NCBI GenBank assembly: GCA_944368815.1 | Contig: CALVXD010000003.1 | Coordinates: forward strand, 1 to 56,721 | Reading direction: 5' to 3' | Source of the DNA: an uncultured Bacilli bacterium | GTDB lineage: Bacteria > Bacillota_I > Bacilli_A > RF39 > UBA660 | DNA: 56,721 nucleotides | Translations under genes and position numbers: made by a program | The notes under the pieces: generated by a model | Told to the model about the DNA's origin: nothing | The model's database searches: none | The model's input: only the letters and a program-made list of their open reading frames with translations | In this document: positions 1-7,721 of the stretch, piece by piece | How positions within the stretch are numbered: the stretch's first letter is position 1 | Layout of the letters: the number at the start of each line of letters is the position of its first letter

Positions 1-48
1 AATTTATAACTGGAATTTGGTGTAAGACTAAATTCAGTTTTTTGATAT

Positions 49-79
49 TGAAACTGGAATTTACTTTTTCATTTCACGA
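49..79 (+). repeat. 31-bp inverted repeat, left copy
   Basis: This 31-bp stretch starts TGAAACTGGAATTT and ends CATTTCACGA. Its exact reverse complement is found at 56646-56676, almost at the other end of the window. The flanking bases on either side differ, so the match is bounded. A partial copy (AACTGGAATTT) also lies at 8-18. It may be a dispersed repeat or the end of an element. Confidence 0.85.
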
Positions 80-113
80 TTAAGAGAAAATAGTCATTAA
101 ACTATTTTTTTAT

Positions 114-142
114 TTTACATACTTGTTTATTTAGTGTATAAT
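114..142 (+). promoter_or_regulatory. Sigma-A-type promoter for the DUF362 gene
   Basis: TTTACA (114-119) and TATAAT (137-142) are separated by 17 bp. The start codon at 169 follows after a short leader with an AGGAAAGGTG ribosome binding site. Confidence 0.75.
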
Positions 143-168
143 TATATAGAAATAGGAAAGGTGATATA

Positions 169-1056
169 GTGGAAAAAGCAAAAGTATATTTTACAAAGAA
201 TATAGACAGTGAAAGTTTAGTTAAAATGTATGAAGTTTTAAATAAAGAATTAAATGGAAAAGTTGCTGTTAAATTGTCAACAGGGGAAGCCGGTAATAAT
301 AATTATTTACACCCAGAATTAATTAAAGATTTAGTACATAAAGTAAATGGTACTATTATTGAATGTAATACAGCATATTCTGGTAAAAGAAATAGTTATG
401 AAGATCATTTAGAAGTAGCTAAAGAACATGGATTTTTAACTGTAACTGATGTAGATATAATGGACAAGGAAGGAGATATTGAACTTCCTGTAGATGGTGG
501 TAAACATTTAAAAGTAAATTATGTAGGAAAGAATTTATTAAATTATGATTCAATTCTTATGTTATCACATTTTAAAGGACATCCAATGGGAGGATTTGGA
601 GGAGCTTTAAAGAATATGTCTATTGGTATTGCTTCAAGAAGAGGTAAAGCATGGATTCATAGTGCAGGTAAGGTAGAAGATGCTAATATATTATGGGAAA
701 ATTTGCCTTCACAAGACGATTTTATTGAATCAATGGCAGAAGCCGATAAAGCAGTAATGGACAAATATAAAGATAATATTGTATATATAAATGTAATTAA
801 TAATTTATCAGTAGATTGTGATTGTGTTGCTAATCCAGAAAAAGTATGTATGAAAGATATTGGTATAGTATCTTCGTTAGATCCAATTGCTATAGATAAA
901 GCATGTTTAGATTTAGTATATAATAGTGAAGATGAAGGTAAAAAAGATTTAATTGAAAGAATTGAATCAAGAAACGGAGCTCATATTATAGAGTATGGTA
1001 AAGAGTTAGGTCTTGGTACTGATGAATATGAACTAATAAATATAGAGGAGGAGTAA
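169..1056 (+). CDS. DUF362 domain protein
   Basis: This 295-residue protein begins with GTG, set by the AGGAAAGGTG just upstream. It matches the DUF362 family over nearly its whole length: the N-terminal half carries the VAVKLSTGEAG segment and the centre carries the SHFKGHPMGGFGGALKNMSIG segment. A Cys cluster (CDC, then C nine residues on) near residues 218-229 suggests metal or Fe-S binding, as in other DUF362 proteins, but no ferredoxin repeat is fused. No signal peptide is visible, so it is probably cytoplasmic. Its biochemical role is not established. The next gene starts 2 bases after its stop, so the two are probably cotranscribed. Confidence 0.85.
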   Translation: MEKAKVYFTKNIDSESLVKMYEVLNKELNGKVAVKLSTGEAGNNNYLHPELIKDLVHKVNGTIIECNTAYSGKRNSYEDHLEVAKEHGFLTVTDVDIMDKEGDIELPVDGGKHLKVNYVGKNLLNYDSILMLSHFKGHPMGGFGGALKNMSIGIASRRGKAWIHSAGKVEDANILWENLPSQDDFIESMAEADKAVMDKYKDNIVYINVINNLSVDCDCVANPEKVCMKDIGIVSSLDPIAIDKACLDLVYNSEDEGKKDLIERIESRNGAHIIEYGKELGLGTDEYELINIEEE

Positions 1057-1058
1057 TT

Positions 1059-1892
1059 ATGAAAGATAAAGTAATATTAGGAATAAAAGGATTTTTTATG
1101 GGAATAGCAAATATTATTCCTGGAGTTAGTGGTGGTACTCTTGCTATTACTATGGGAATATATGAAGACTTAATTAATGCAATTAGTCATTTTGTAAGTA
1201 AAATAAAAGATAATATAAAGTTTTTACTTCCAATATTAATTGGAGCAGCAGTAGCAATAGTAATAGGAAGTAAAGTAATTGGATATTCACTTGAAAATTT
1301 CCCACTTCCAACAATTATGTTTTTTACAGGATTAATATTAGGTGGTATGCCTATGTTATATAAAAAAGTAAAGAATGATATTAAAGTATCTAATTTAATA
1401 ATATTTGCATTAACATTTATGTTTGTAATAGGAATAGCTTTCTTAAAAACAGGAGGAGAAGTATCTTTTGCTTCAATGAATGTAATTGATTATATAAAAT
1501 TATTTTTAGTAGGAATGGTAGCATCAGCTACTATGATAATACCAGGAATATCAGGATCATTTATGTTAATGGTAATGGGATATTATGAACCAATAATAAA
1601 TACGATTAATAGTTTAACATCATTTAATAATATAGTTAAAGATATGTCTATATTAGTTCCTTTTGGAATAGGTGTATTAGTAGGAATAATAATTATTGCT
1701 AAAATAATAGAATTCTTATTTAAGAAATTTGAAGTGCCAACTTATTTTGGTATAATAGGATTTGTACTTGCATCTATTATTGGAATATTTACAAGTGCCG
1801 AAGGATTAACTTTTAGTATAGTACCATTTATTTTAGGAGTTATCTTATTTGTAGCAGGATTATTAATTGCATATAAATTAGGAGATGAATAA
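1059..1892 (+). CDS. popT: DUF368 membrane protein, PopT-like undecaprenyl-phosphate translocase
   Basis: This 277-residue polytopic membrane protein has about eight hydrophobic segments. It carries the DUF368 hallmarks twice: IIPGVSGGTLA near residues 20-30 and IIPGISGSFML near 160-170. That internal pseudo-symmetry is typical of the family. DUF368 proteins (PopT) have been reported to return undecaprenyl phosphate to the inner leaflet so that it can be reused in wall synthesis. This assignment is by family only. The start is fixed by the GAGGAGG inside the end of the preceding gene. A terminator follows at once, so DUF362-DUF368 form a two-gene operon. A wall-recycling role fits the murC and D,D-carboxypeptidase elsewhere in the window. 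Confidence 0.85.
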   Translation: MKDKVILGIKGFFMGIANIIPGVSGGTLAITMGIYEDLINAISHFVSKIKDNIKFLLPILIGAAVAIVIGSKVIGYSLENFPLPTIMFFTGLILGGMPMLYKKVKNDIKVSNLIIFALTFMFVIGIAFLKTGGEVSFASMNVIDYIKLFLVGMVASATMIIPGISGSFMLMVMGYYEPIINTINSLTSFNNIVKDMSILVPFGIGVLVGIIIIAKIIEFLFKKFEVPTYFGIIGFVLASIIGIFTSAEGLTFSIVPFILGVILFVAGLLIAYKLGDE

Positions 1893-1923
1893 AAAGTTTT
1901 ATGTTTAATCATAAAATTTTTTT
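1892..1923 (+). terminator. Rho-independent terminator of the DUF362-popT operon
   Basis: The hairpin arms AAAAGTTTTATG and CATAAAATTTTT (one G-U pair) close a six-base loop and run into a T-tract. A second perfect inverted repeat (TTTCTATT, TG, AATAGAAA) follows at 1921-1938. Confidence 0.8.
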
Positions 1924-1950
1924 CTATTTGAATAGAAAATATACTGTTTC

Positions 1951-2025
1951 AAAGTGCAAATACGGTTTTCTAAAGTGCAAAAATTGCACTTTGGAATTGA
2001 TAAAATAGAAGAAATGTAGTATAAT
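1951..2025 (+). promoter_or_regulatory. fic promoter with operator-like palindrome
   Basis: A -35 TTGATA (1997-2002) and -10 TATAAT (2020-2025) are 17 bp apart. Just upstream lies a perfect inverted repeat at 1972-1992, with arms AAAGTGCAA and TTGCACTTT around AAA. A further half-site AAAGTGCAA is at 1951-1959. The position abutting the -35 suggests a regulator binding site, possibly for the Fic protein's own winged-helix domain (inference). Confidence 0.7.
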
Positions 2026-2050
2026 ATCTATAGTTGGGAGGATTATTTTT

Positions 2051-3121
2051 ATGGACAAAAAAGAAAACTGGAATTTAGAATTATCTCAATATATAAAACA
2101 AGGTGAACCGAGTCAAGTAGAAAAAACAAAAGTTTGGGAGACAGCTATAGGTCTTCAAGAAGTAGATGGATTAAAACCTTCAAAATATTTGGTTGAAACA
2201 GCAAAGGAACATATTGAAGGAAATATTAATTTAGAAGAAGTTAAGAAAAGAATTGATAATTATTATAAAGTTTTAGATAGTAGAAAACTTGAAGAAAAAG
2301 AAAATATTGAAGAAGCAGATAAAGTATCAGTAAGAATTGCCGAAATATTAAGTGATAAGTCATTTAATTTTAGTCCTACCGAATTAATAAATATTCATAA
2401 AAAATTATTTACTGGTATATATAAACTTGCAGGTGTTATAAGGAATTATAATTTTACAAAAGATGAGTGGATATTAAATGGAGATACTGTTACATATGCT
2501 TCTTACGAAAATGTTATGGCAGCTTTAGAATATGATTTTGAACAAGAAAGAAATTTTTCATATAAAAATTTATCACTTGATGAGTCTATTAAACATTTGT
2601 GCCGATTTACTTCAAATATATGGCAAGTTCATCCTTTTTGTGAAGGTAACACTAGAACAACAGCGGTTTTTATTATTAAATACTTAAGAACATTTGGATT
2701 TAATATTAATGATGATGTATTTGCAAATAGTTCTTGGTATTTTAGAAATTCATTAGTTAGAGCTAATTATAAAAATTTTGAAAAAAATATTTTTGAAGAT
2801 ATAAGTTATTTAGAAAAGTTCTTTTACAATCTTTTATCAGATACTAAATATGAATTAAAAAATAGATATACTCATATTGATTATACTGAAGACAAAATAT
2901 GTGAAAAATTAAAGTGTAAAAATTGTACTTTAGAAGAACAAGTTATATTAAATTTGATCAAAGAAAATTCTACTATTAAACAAGATGAAATTGCTATAAT
3001 TCTTGGTAAATCATTAAGGACTATAAAGACCAGAATGAATGAAATGCAAGGAAAAGGACTAATAACTAGAAAAAATGGAAAAAGAAATGGGGAATGGGAA
3101 ATTTTATTGGAATTAAAGTAA
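2051..3121 (+). CDS. Fic family protein with C-terminal winged-helix domain
   Basis: This 356-residue protein has the Fic core motif HPFCEGNTRTTA, with His194 as the predicted catalytic base. The family transfers AMP or another nucleotide from NTPs to target hydroxyl groups. The last position of the motif, usually Arg (HxFx[D/E]GNxRxxR), is Ala here, so activity may be altered. A FTGIYKLAGVIRNYNF segment before it is typical of the Fic/DOC N-terminal flap region. Residues 298-352 look like a winged helix (DEIAIILGKSLRTIKTRMNEM...GLITR). The start follows GGGAGG. The gene has its own promoter and a terminator at 3140-3164. A near copy of the promoter palindrome lies inside the coding region at 2911-2931. 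Confidence 0.9.
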   Translation: MDKKENWNLELSQYIKQGEPSQVEKTKVWETAIGLQEVDGLKPSKYLVETAKEHIEGNINLEEVKKRIDNYYKVLDSRKLEEKENIEEADKVSVRIAEILSDKSFNFSPTELINIHKKLFTGIYKLAGVIRNYNFTKDEWILNGDTVTYASYENVMAALEYDFEQERNFSYKNLSLDESIKHLCRFTSNIWQVHPFCEGNTRTTAVFIIKYLRTFGFNINDDVFANSSWYFRNSLVRANYKNFEKNIFEDISYLEKFFYNLLSDTKYELKNRYTHIDYTEDKICEKLKCKNCTLEEQVILNLIKENSTIKQDEIAIILGKSLRTIKTRMNEMQGKGLITRKNGKRNGEWEILLELK

Positions 3122-3139
3122 ATTATATGTTGGTATTAT

Positions 3140-3164
3140 GAGAATTTTTTTAATTCTCTTTTTT
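3140..3164 (+). terminator. Terminator of the fic gene
   Basis: Arms GAGAATT (3140-3146) and AATTCTC (3152-3158) form a stem followed by a six-base T run. Confidence 0.85.
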
Positions 3165-3218
3165 AATTCTGAATGTTTACTATATGTAAAGTAAAAAATA
3201 TGATATAATTTATTTGAG

Positions 3219-3246
3219 GTTACAGGACCCTGTGAATTTTTAGTAA
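3219..3246 (+). repeat. 28-bp direct repeat, copy 1
   Basis: The repeat begins GTTACAGGACCCTGTG and ends TTTTTAGTAA. It is identical to copy 2 at 3285-3312, and both flanks differ. The 66-bp period equals a 36-bp repeat plus a 30-bp spacer, the usual type II CRISPR geometry, but only 28 bp are conserved. Confidence 0.9.
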
Positions 3247-3284
3247 TGTATGACTCATCAAGTTCAATTAATTTTTCTATAACT

Positions 3285-3312
3285 GTTACAGGACCCTGTG
3301 AATTTTTAGTAA
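3285..3312 (+). repeat. 28-bp direct repeat, copy 2
   Basis: This is identical over 28 bp to the copy at 3219-3246. It is followed within 10 bp by the terminator stem of the RNA gene. Confidence 0.9.
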
Positions 3313-3407
3313 ATTGATTTTAAACTTTATCTTATTGGTAAAGTTTTTTTTTGATACAAATATAATCAAATTTCTTTTATTTTTTTAAATATAGTGACAT
3401 GTTTTTA

Positions 3408-3435
3408 TTGTAATTATTAATATTTATGTTATATT
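3408..3435 (+). promoter_or_regulatory. Promoter of the RhuM-Fic gene
   Basis: TTGTAA (3408-3413) and TATATT (3430-3435) have a 16-bp spacer. AGAAGGGAG precedes the start codon at 3466. Confidence 0.5.
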
Positions 3436-3465
3436 TTAAATGATGAAAGAAGGGAGTTAAAAAAT

Positions 3466-4410
3466 ATGAAAAATGAAATTATATTATTTGAAAATCAAGA
3501 TGTAAAACTTGAAGTAAATATGAAAGATGAGACAGTTTGGCTTACCCAAGATCAAATGTCTAATTTATTTGGCAAAGCAAAATCTACAATAAATGAGCAT
3601 ATTAAAAATATTTATAAAGAAGGAGAACTTGAAGAAGTTGAAACTATGACTAAATTCGGAAATTCCGAATTTTCTGATAAACCTACTAATTATTATAATC
3701 TTGATGTAGTTATAAGTGTTGGTTATCGTGTAAAATCTAAAAATGGTATAATATTTAGAAAATGGGCAAATAAAGTATTAAAAGACTATTTAATTAAAGG
3801 TTATGCTGTAAATAATAAAAGATTAGAGTATTTGGAAAAAACAATTAAATTAATTGATATAGCTAGTAGAATAGATACTAAAATAAGTGGTGATGAAGTT
3901 AAAGAAATAATTAAAGTTATAAATGATTATTCAAATGCTTTAAATTTACTTGATGATTATGACCATAAAAGAATAATTAAGCCTAAAGGTACTATTAATA
4001 ATGATAAAATTACTTATGAAGACTGTATAAATATTATTAATACATTAAAATTTAATAATGGTAGTAATTTATTTGCTTTAGAGAGAAATAAAGGATTAGA
4101 TTCAATTATAAATGCAGTATATCAATCTTTTGATGATAAAGATTTATATATATCTATAGAGGAAAAAGCTGCTAATTTCTTATATTTAATTGTTAAGAAT
4201 CACGTATTTATTGATGGTAATAAAAGAATTGGAGCAACTTTATTTATATACTTTTTATGGTATTATAATTTATTATATAAAGATGGAAAACAGATTATAG
4301 ATAATAATACTTTAGTAGCAATTACTTTATTAATTGCACAGTCTAATCCTAAAGAAAAAAATGTATTAATAGATTTAGTTATGAACTTTTTAACTAATAA
4401 ATATTGCTAA
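3466..4410 (+). CDS. RhuM family protein fused to a Fic/Doc domain
   Basis: This 314-residue protein joins two modules. Residues 1 to about 125 match the virulence-protein RhuM family: VWLTQDQMSNLFGKAKSTINEHIKNIYKEGE, then YYNLDVVISVGYRV and FRKWANKVLKDYLIKGYA. The first part of this looks helix-turn-helix-like. Residues from about 180 to 314 form a Fic/Doc fold with HVFIDGNKRIGA, where His246 is the predicted catalytic residue and the KRIGA ending is Doc-like. Doc phosphorylates EF-Tu and Fic proteins AMPylate; which applies here is unknown. RhuM-Fic fusions recur in accessory and toxin-antitoxin loci. No separate antitoxin protein gene is adjacent; the neighbours are the repeat RNA upstream and natA downstream. 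Confidence 0.88.
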   Translation: MKNEIILFENQDVKLEVNMKDETVWLTQDQMSNLFGKAKSTINEHIKNIYKEGELEEVETMTKFGNSEFSDKPTNYYNLDVVISVGYRVKSKNGIIFRKWANKVLKDYLIKGYAVNNKRLEYLEKTIKLIDIASRIDTKISGDEVKEIIKVINDYSNALNLLDDYDHKRIIKPKGTINNDKITYEDCINIINTLKFNNGSNLFALERNKGLDSIINAVYQSFDDKDLYISIEEKAANFLYLIVKNHVFIDGNKRIGATLFIYFLWYYNLLYKDGKQIIDNNTLVAITLLIAQSNPKEKNVLIDLVMNFLTNKYC

Positions 4411-4432
4411 TTTATATATACAATTGTATAAT
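4404..4432 (+). promoter_or_regulatory. natA promoter with embedded palindrome
   Basis: TTGCTA (4404-4409) and TATAAT (4427-4432) are 17 bp apart. The spacer and first -10 bases hold a perfect 14-bp palindrome, TATACAATTGTATA (4417-4430), a plausible repressor site. Confidence 0.65.
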
Positions 4433-4452
4433 AATATGTAAGGAGAATATTT

Positions 4453-5208
4453 ATGATAATAGTTAAAAATATAAAGAAAAAATTTATAAAACAAAAATCT
4501 AAAAAAGAAAAAGAAGAGTTTTATGCTGTAAATGATATTTCGTTTAGTATAGATAAAGGAGAAATAGTAGGAATATTAGGTCCTAATGGAGCAGGAAAAA
4601 CAACTCTTTTAAGAATGATTGCAGGTATTATGACTCCGAGTGATGGAGAAGTATTATTTGATAAATTAAATTATAAAAAGAATGAAATAGAGATAAAGAA
4701 AAGTATTGCTTATTTATCTGGTAATACTAAAATATATAATAGTATATCTGCTTATGAACTATTAAAAATGTGTGGAGAATATTATGAAGTAAATAAAGAA
4801 GAGTTAGAAAGTAGAATAAAAGAGGTATCTTCTGTACTTAATATGGATAGTTTCTTATATAACCGTATTGAAAATCTATCTACAGGACAAACTCAAAGAG
4901 TAAATATTGCTAGATGCTTAGTTCATAATCCTAAATATTATATATTAGATGAAGCTACTAGTGGACTTGATATTATATCTAGTCAAATAATATTGGATTT
5001 TATAAAAGAAGAAAAAAAGAAAGGAAAGAGTATCTTATATTCAACGCATTATATGGAAGAAGCCGAAAATGTATGTGATAGAGTAATTATGGTAAATAAA
5101 GGTAAAGTTATAATTGAAGGGACTCCTAATGAAATTAAAAAGAAAACAAATACAAGTAATTTAAGGGATGCTTTCTTTAAACTAATAGGGGGTAATTATG
5201 AAAAATAA
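4453..5208 (+). CDS. natA: ABC transporter ATP-binding protein, NatA-like
   Basis: This 251-residue ATPase has Walker A GPNGAGKTT near residue 43, the signature LSTGQTQR, Walker B YYILDEATSGLD and the switch histidine in STHYMEEAE. The overall layout, including the ending in GTPNEIKKK, is that of the NatA/DrrA group. The partner permease overlaps it by 11 bases and resembles NatB, so the pair probably forms an exporter. In Bacillus subtilis NatAB exports Na+; the substrate here is not shown by the sequence. The promoter carries a palindrome that could make expression repressible. Confidence 0.85.
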   Translation: MIIVKNIKKKFIKQKSKKEKEEFYAVNDISFSIDKGEIVGILGPNGAGKTTLLRMIAGIMTPSDGEVLFDKLNYKKNEIEIKKSIAYLSGNTKIYNSISAYELLKMCGEYYEVNKEELESRIKEVSSVLNMDSFLYNRIENLSTGQTQRVNIARCLVHNPKYYILDEATSGLDIISSQIILDFIKEEKKKGKSILYSTHYMEEAENVCDRVIMVNKGKVIIEGTPNEIKKKTNTSNLRDAFFKLIGGNYEK

Positions 5209-6349
5209 AATATTTGAAGTATTAAAAAAAGAATTAAGAGAAGTATTTAGAGATAAGAAATCTTTATCTATGATGTTAATAATTCCAATTATGATACCTT
5301 TAATTATACTAGGAATGTCAGCAGTATTTGAAGGACAGTTATCTAAAGATACAAGTTCTTATAATAAAATAGGATTTGCTTATGAGTTATCTAATTCTGA
5401 ATTAGAATTAACTAAAAGTATGAATATTGATTATGTTATAGATACAGAAGATAATTTAAAAAAATTATTTAATAATGATGAAATATACTTATATGTAACT
5501 AAAACGGATAATAAATATACATTAAATTATAATTCAAATACAGAAAGTGGAAGTTATGCTTCAATACTTATGGACAGTTATTTTAATAATTATAAGAATA
5601 TATTACAACAAGATTTATTATTAAATAGTGGAATAAATCCTGAAAATATATTAAATGTAATAACAGTAGATTCTAATAATATTGGTACTACTAACTTTTA
5701 TTCATCTTATATAGTAAGTTATGCTTTCTTATTTATAATAATGGCAATTACTGTATCAGCAACTTATCCAGCAACAGATACAACTGCGGGTGAAAAGGAA
5801 AGAGGAACACTAGAAACTTTACTTACGTTCCCAATTAAAAGTAGAGATATAATAGTAGGTAAGCTTTTATCAGTTACATTATCATCAATTATAACAGGAG
5901 TTCTTAGTTTAATACTTGCATTAATTGCCTTTAATATTGCAAATGATACTTTTACAATATATGAAAGTTCTAAAATAACATTAAGTGCACCAAGTATTAT
6001 TATGAGTATCTTTGTAATAATAGTATTTTCATTATTTATAAGTGGTTTATGTATAGCAATAGCTAGTATGTGTAAAAGTTTTAAAGAAGCTCAAAGTGCA
6101 TTAACTCCTCTTACATTTATTGCATTATTTCCAGGAATGATTGCATTTATGGTAGGAGTTAAATCTAGTACTTTATTATCAATTATTCCATTTTTAAACT
6201 TTTCATTAGTATTTAATGACATAAGTGTAGGAATAATAAATTATTTAGAAATATTTCTTATGTTTATATCTACAATTATTTATATAGTTATAGTAATATG
6301 GTTTATAGTTAAATCTTATAAAAGTGAAAAAATATTATTTAACGATTAA
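5198..6349 (+). CDS. natB: ABC-2 type permease, NatB-like
   Basis: This 383-residue membrane protein has an N-terminal KKELREVFRDKKSLSMMLIIPI segment, a large extracytoplasmic loop (about residues 45-165) and five further transmembrane segments in the C-terminal half. The cytosolic TTAGEKERGTLETLLTFPI stretch near residue 195 is the coupling-helix region characteristic of NatB and YhaP-type ABC-2 permeases. It overlaps natA by 11 bases, which supports translational coupling. The operon ends at the convergent terminator at 6352-6377. Confidence 0.87.
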   Translation: MKNKIFEVLKKELREVFRDKKSLSMMLIIPIMIPLIILGMSAVFEGQLSKDTSSYNKIGFAYELSNSELELTKSMNIDYVIDTEDNLKKLFNNDEIYLYVTKTDNKYTLNYNSNTESGSYASILMDSYFNNYKNILQQDLLLNSGINPENILNVITVDSNNIGTTNFYSSYIVSYAFLFIIMAITVSATYPATDTTAGEKERGTLETLLTFPIKSRDIIVGKLLSVTLSSIITGVLSLILALIAFNIANDTFTIYESSKITLSAPSIIMSIFVIIVFSLFISGLCIAIASMCKSFKEAQSALTPLTFIALFPGMIAFMVGVKSSTLLSIIPFLNFSLVFNDISVGIINYLEIFLMFISTIIYIVIVIWFIVKSYKSEKILFND

Positions 6350-6351
6350 AA

Positions 6352-6377
6352 AACACAGAATCATTATTTTCTGTGTT
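6352..6377. terminator. Bidirectional terminator between natB and the carboxypeptidase gene
   Basis: Perfect 9-bp arms AACACAGAA and TTCTGTGTT enclose an eight-base loop. A T-run follows on the minus strand and a T-rich tract on the plus strand. The minus-strand stop codon (6364) lies inside the hairpin. Confidence 0.85.
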
Positions 6378-7572
6378 CCTTTTTCCTTTTATTTTTAGTT
6401 ATTAAAATTATAATAACATTAATAATTACAATGAATAATACAATAAATATAATATTATCAATTAATAAATCTGATATTGATAAAGTTAAACTTCCATCAT
6501 ACATAATAGGAATTGTTCTTATTATTTCTTCGTTAAGTTTTATTGTCATTGTTCCTATTTGACCTTTTTTAGTAAAAGGAGTGACAATATTATTCCCTTG
6601 ATAATCAAATGTAAAGTTTTCTTTTGTTATATCTTTATTTACAAATTTAGATATATTTTCATCAAGAAATACATTATATTTATCTTCTTTACTATAATTA
6701 GTATTTATAGATATTAGTGGTTCTTCTTTATTATAAATATCAAGATTATAATAATTATTTATATAATATTCATAAATATTAAAAGCATCAATAAAGTGAT
6801 AAGGATATCTTGTTTCTGATGGAGCACCAGTAGTTACCAATAAATATTCCATACCATCATATTTAGCAATACTAGCAAGACATAAACCTGCAATATCAGT
6901 AAATCCTGTTTTACTTCCATATATATATTTATTATCTAATTTATAAGTATTAGTATAATATAATAAAGTACTTTCTAATTTTAACCTACCATTACTAGTA
7001 GTATAAGTAGTAGTGGTAAATATTTCTTTAAATGTTTCATTTTTTAAAGCATATTTAAGTAAAGTAGCAATATCTTTAACAGATGAATAATTGTTTATAT
7101 CATCAAGTCCTGTTACATCAGAGAAATGTGTATGTTTAAGATTTAATTCACTTGCTTTTTTATTCATTAATTTAACATATTCATCTACTCCTCCAGCAAT
7201 ATAATAGGCAAGAGTTTGTGTAGCATCTGCTCCGGAAGGAAGTAGGGAACCATATAGTAAATCTTTATATGTAACTTTTTCATTAAGTTTAAAACCTGCG
7301 ACTGATGCATTTGCTTCCACTAATCCTTCTAATCCTTCTTTTGGAATAGTTACAGTTTTATTTATATCATCAATGTTTTCAATAGCAACAATAGAAGTCA
7401 TTATCTTCGTAAGACTTGCTATTGGTACTTCTTTTTCTGAATCTTTTTCAAAAAGTATTTCATCATCATTCATATTATATAAAATAGCATTCTTAGAATT
7501 AATTTCTAAAGCATTTACCTTAATAGGTATTAAAATAATAAATAGTATTAGTAAATATTTTATGTGTTTCAT
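6364..7572 (-). CDS. D-alanyl-D-alanine carboxypeptidase (S11 family, DacF/PBP5-like)
   Basis: This 402-residue protein trims terminal D-Ala from peptidoglycan stem peptides outside the membrane. It has a signal peptide at residues 1-21, the SxxK motif as S53-L-T-K56 and the KTG motif in YGSKTGFTD near residue 220. The second motif, usually SGN, reads SGA (S113-G-A115-D), so the usual Asn is missing; this occurs in some relatives but is worth noting. A C-terminal transmembrane segment (about residues 370-393) with a basic tail KNKRKKEHRK anchors it, in place of the amphipathic helix of PBP5. The start follows AAGGAGAG on the minus strand. Confidence 0.92.
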   Translation of the reverse strand: MKHIKYLLILFIILIPIKVNALEINSKNAILYNMNDDEILFEKDSEKEVPIASLTKIMTSIVAIENIDDINKTVTIPKEGLEGLVEANASVAGFKLNEKVTYKDLLYGSLLPSGADATQTLAYYIAGGVDEYVKLMNKKASELNLKHTHFSDVTGLDDINNYSSVKDIATLLKYALKNETFKEIFTTTTYTTSNGRLKLESTLLYYTNTYKLDNKYIYGSKTGFTDIAGLCLASIAKYDGMEYLLVTTGAPSETRYPYHFIDAFNIYEYYINNYYNLDIYNKEEPLISINTNYSKEDKYNVFLDENISKFVNKDITKENFTFDYQGNNIVTPFTKKGQIGTMTIKLNEEIIRTIPIMYDGSLTLSISDLLIDNIIFIVLFIVIINVIIILITKNKRKKEHRK

Positions 7573-7601
7573 TTTTCTCTCCTTTTATTCTCGTCTATTC
7601 A

Positions 7602-7630
7602 ATTATAAAATTATAAGATATAAATGTCAA
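7602..7630 (-). promoter_or_regulatory. Consensus promoter of the carboxypeptidase gene
   Basis: On the minus strand, TTGACA (7630-7625) and TATAAT (7607-7602) are separated by 17 bp: a perfect sigma-A consensus. This is likely a strong housekeeping promoter. Confidence 0.85.
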
Positions 7631-7692
7631 TAAATAATAATAAATGAAATATAAGTTGTCATTTTTATGTTGTAGAATATAAATTTGTGTTG

Positions 7693-7701
7693 TGTTATAA
7701 T
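7693..7701 (+). promoter_or_regulatory. Extended -10 promoter of the M3 peptidase gene
   Basis: TGTTATAAT is an extended -10 element. A TTGTAG lies 20 bp upstream, too far for a strong -35. AAAGGAGAAG precedes the start at 7722. Confidence 0.6.
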
Positions 7702-7721
7702 TAATAAAAGGAGAAGTTGAA

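Larger units (their letters stand above)
3201..3352 (+). ncRNA. Predicted small RNA gene with two 28-nt direct repeats
   Basis: The unit has all the parts of a short noncoding gene. An extended -10 TGATATAAT (3201-3209) predicts a start near 3216. Two identical 28-bp repeats follow at 3219-3246 and 3285-3312, exactly 66 bp apart. An 8-bp terminator hairpin (AAACTTTA / TAAAGTTT, 3322-3346) ends in a T run to 3352. No open reading frame of note is present. Each repeat can fold as TTACAG-GACC-CTGTGA, a 6-bp hairpin with a tetraloop. It sits between a Fic gene and a RhuM-Fic gene. A CRISPR-like mini-array, a type III antitoxin-like RNA or a CreA-like regulatory RNA are all possible; no cas gene is in the window. 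Confidence 0.6.

Noticed and set aside
3219..3312. Calling a bona fide CRISPR array
   Set aside because: There are only two repeats, conserved over 28 bp, and no cas genes in the window; kept as CRISPR-like only.
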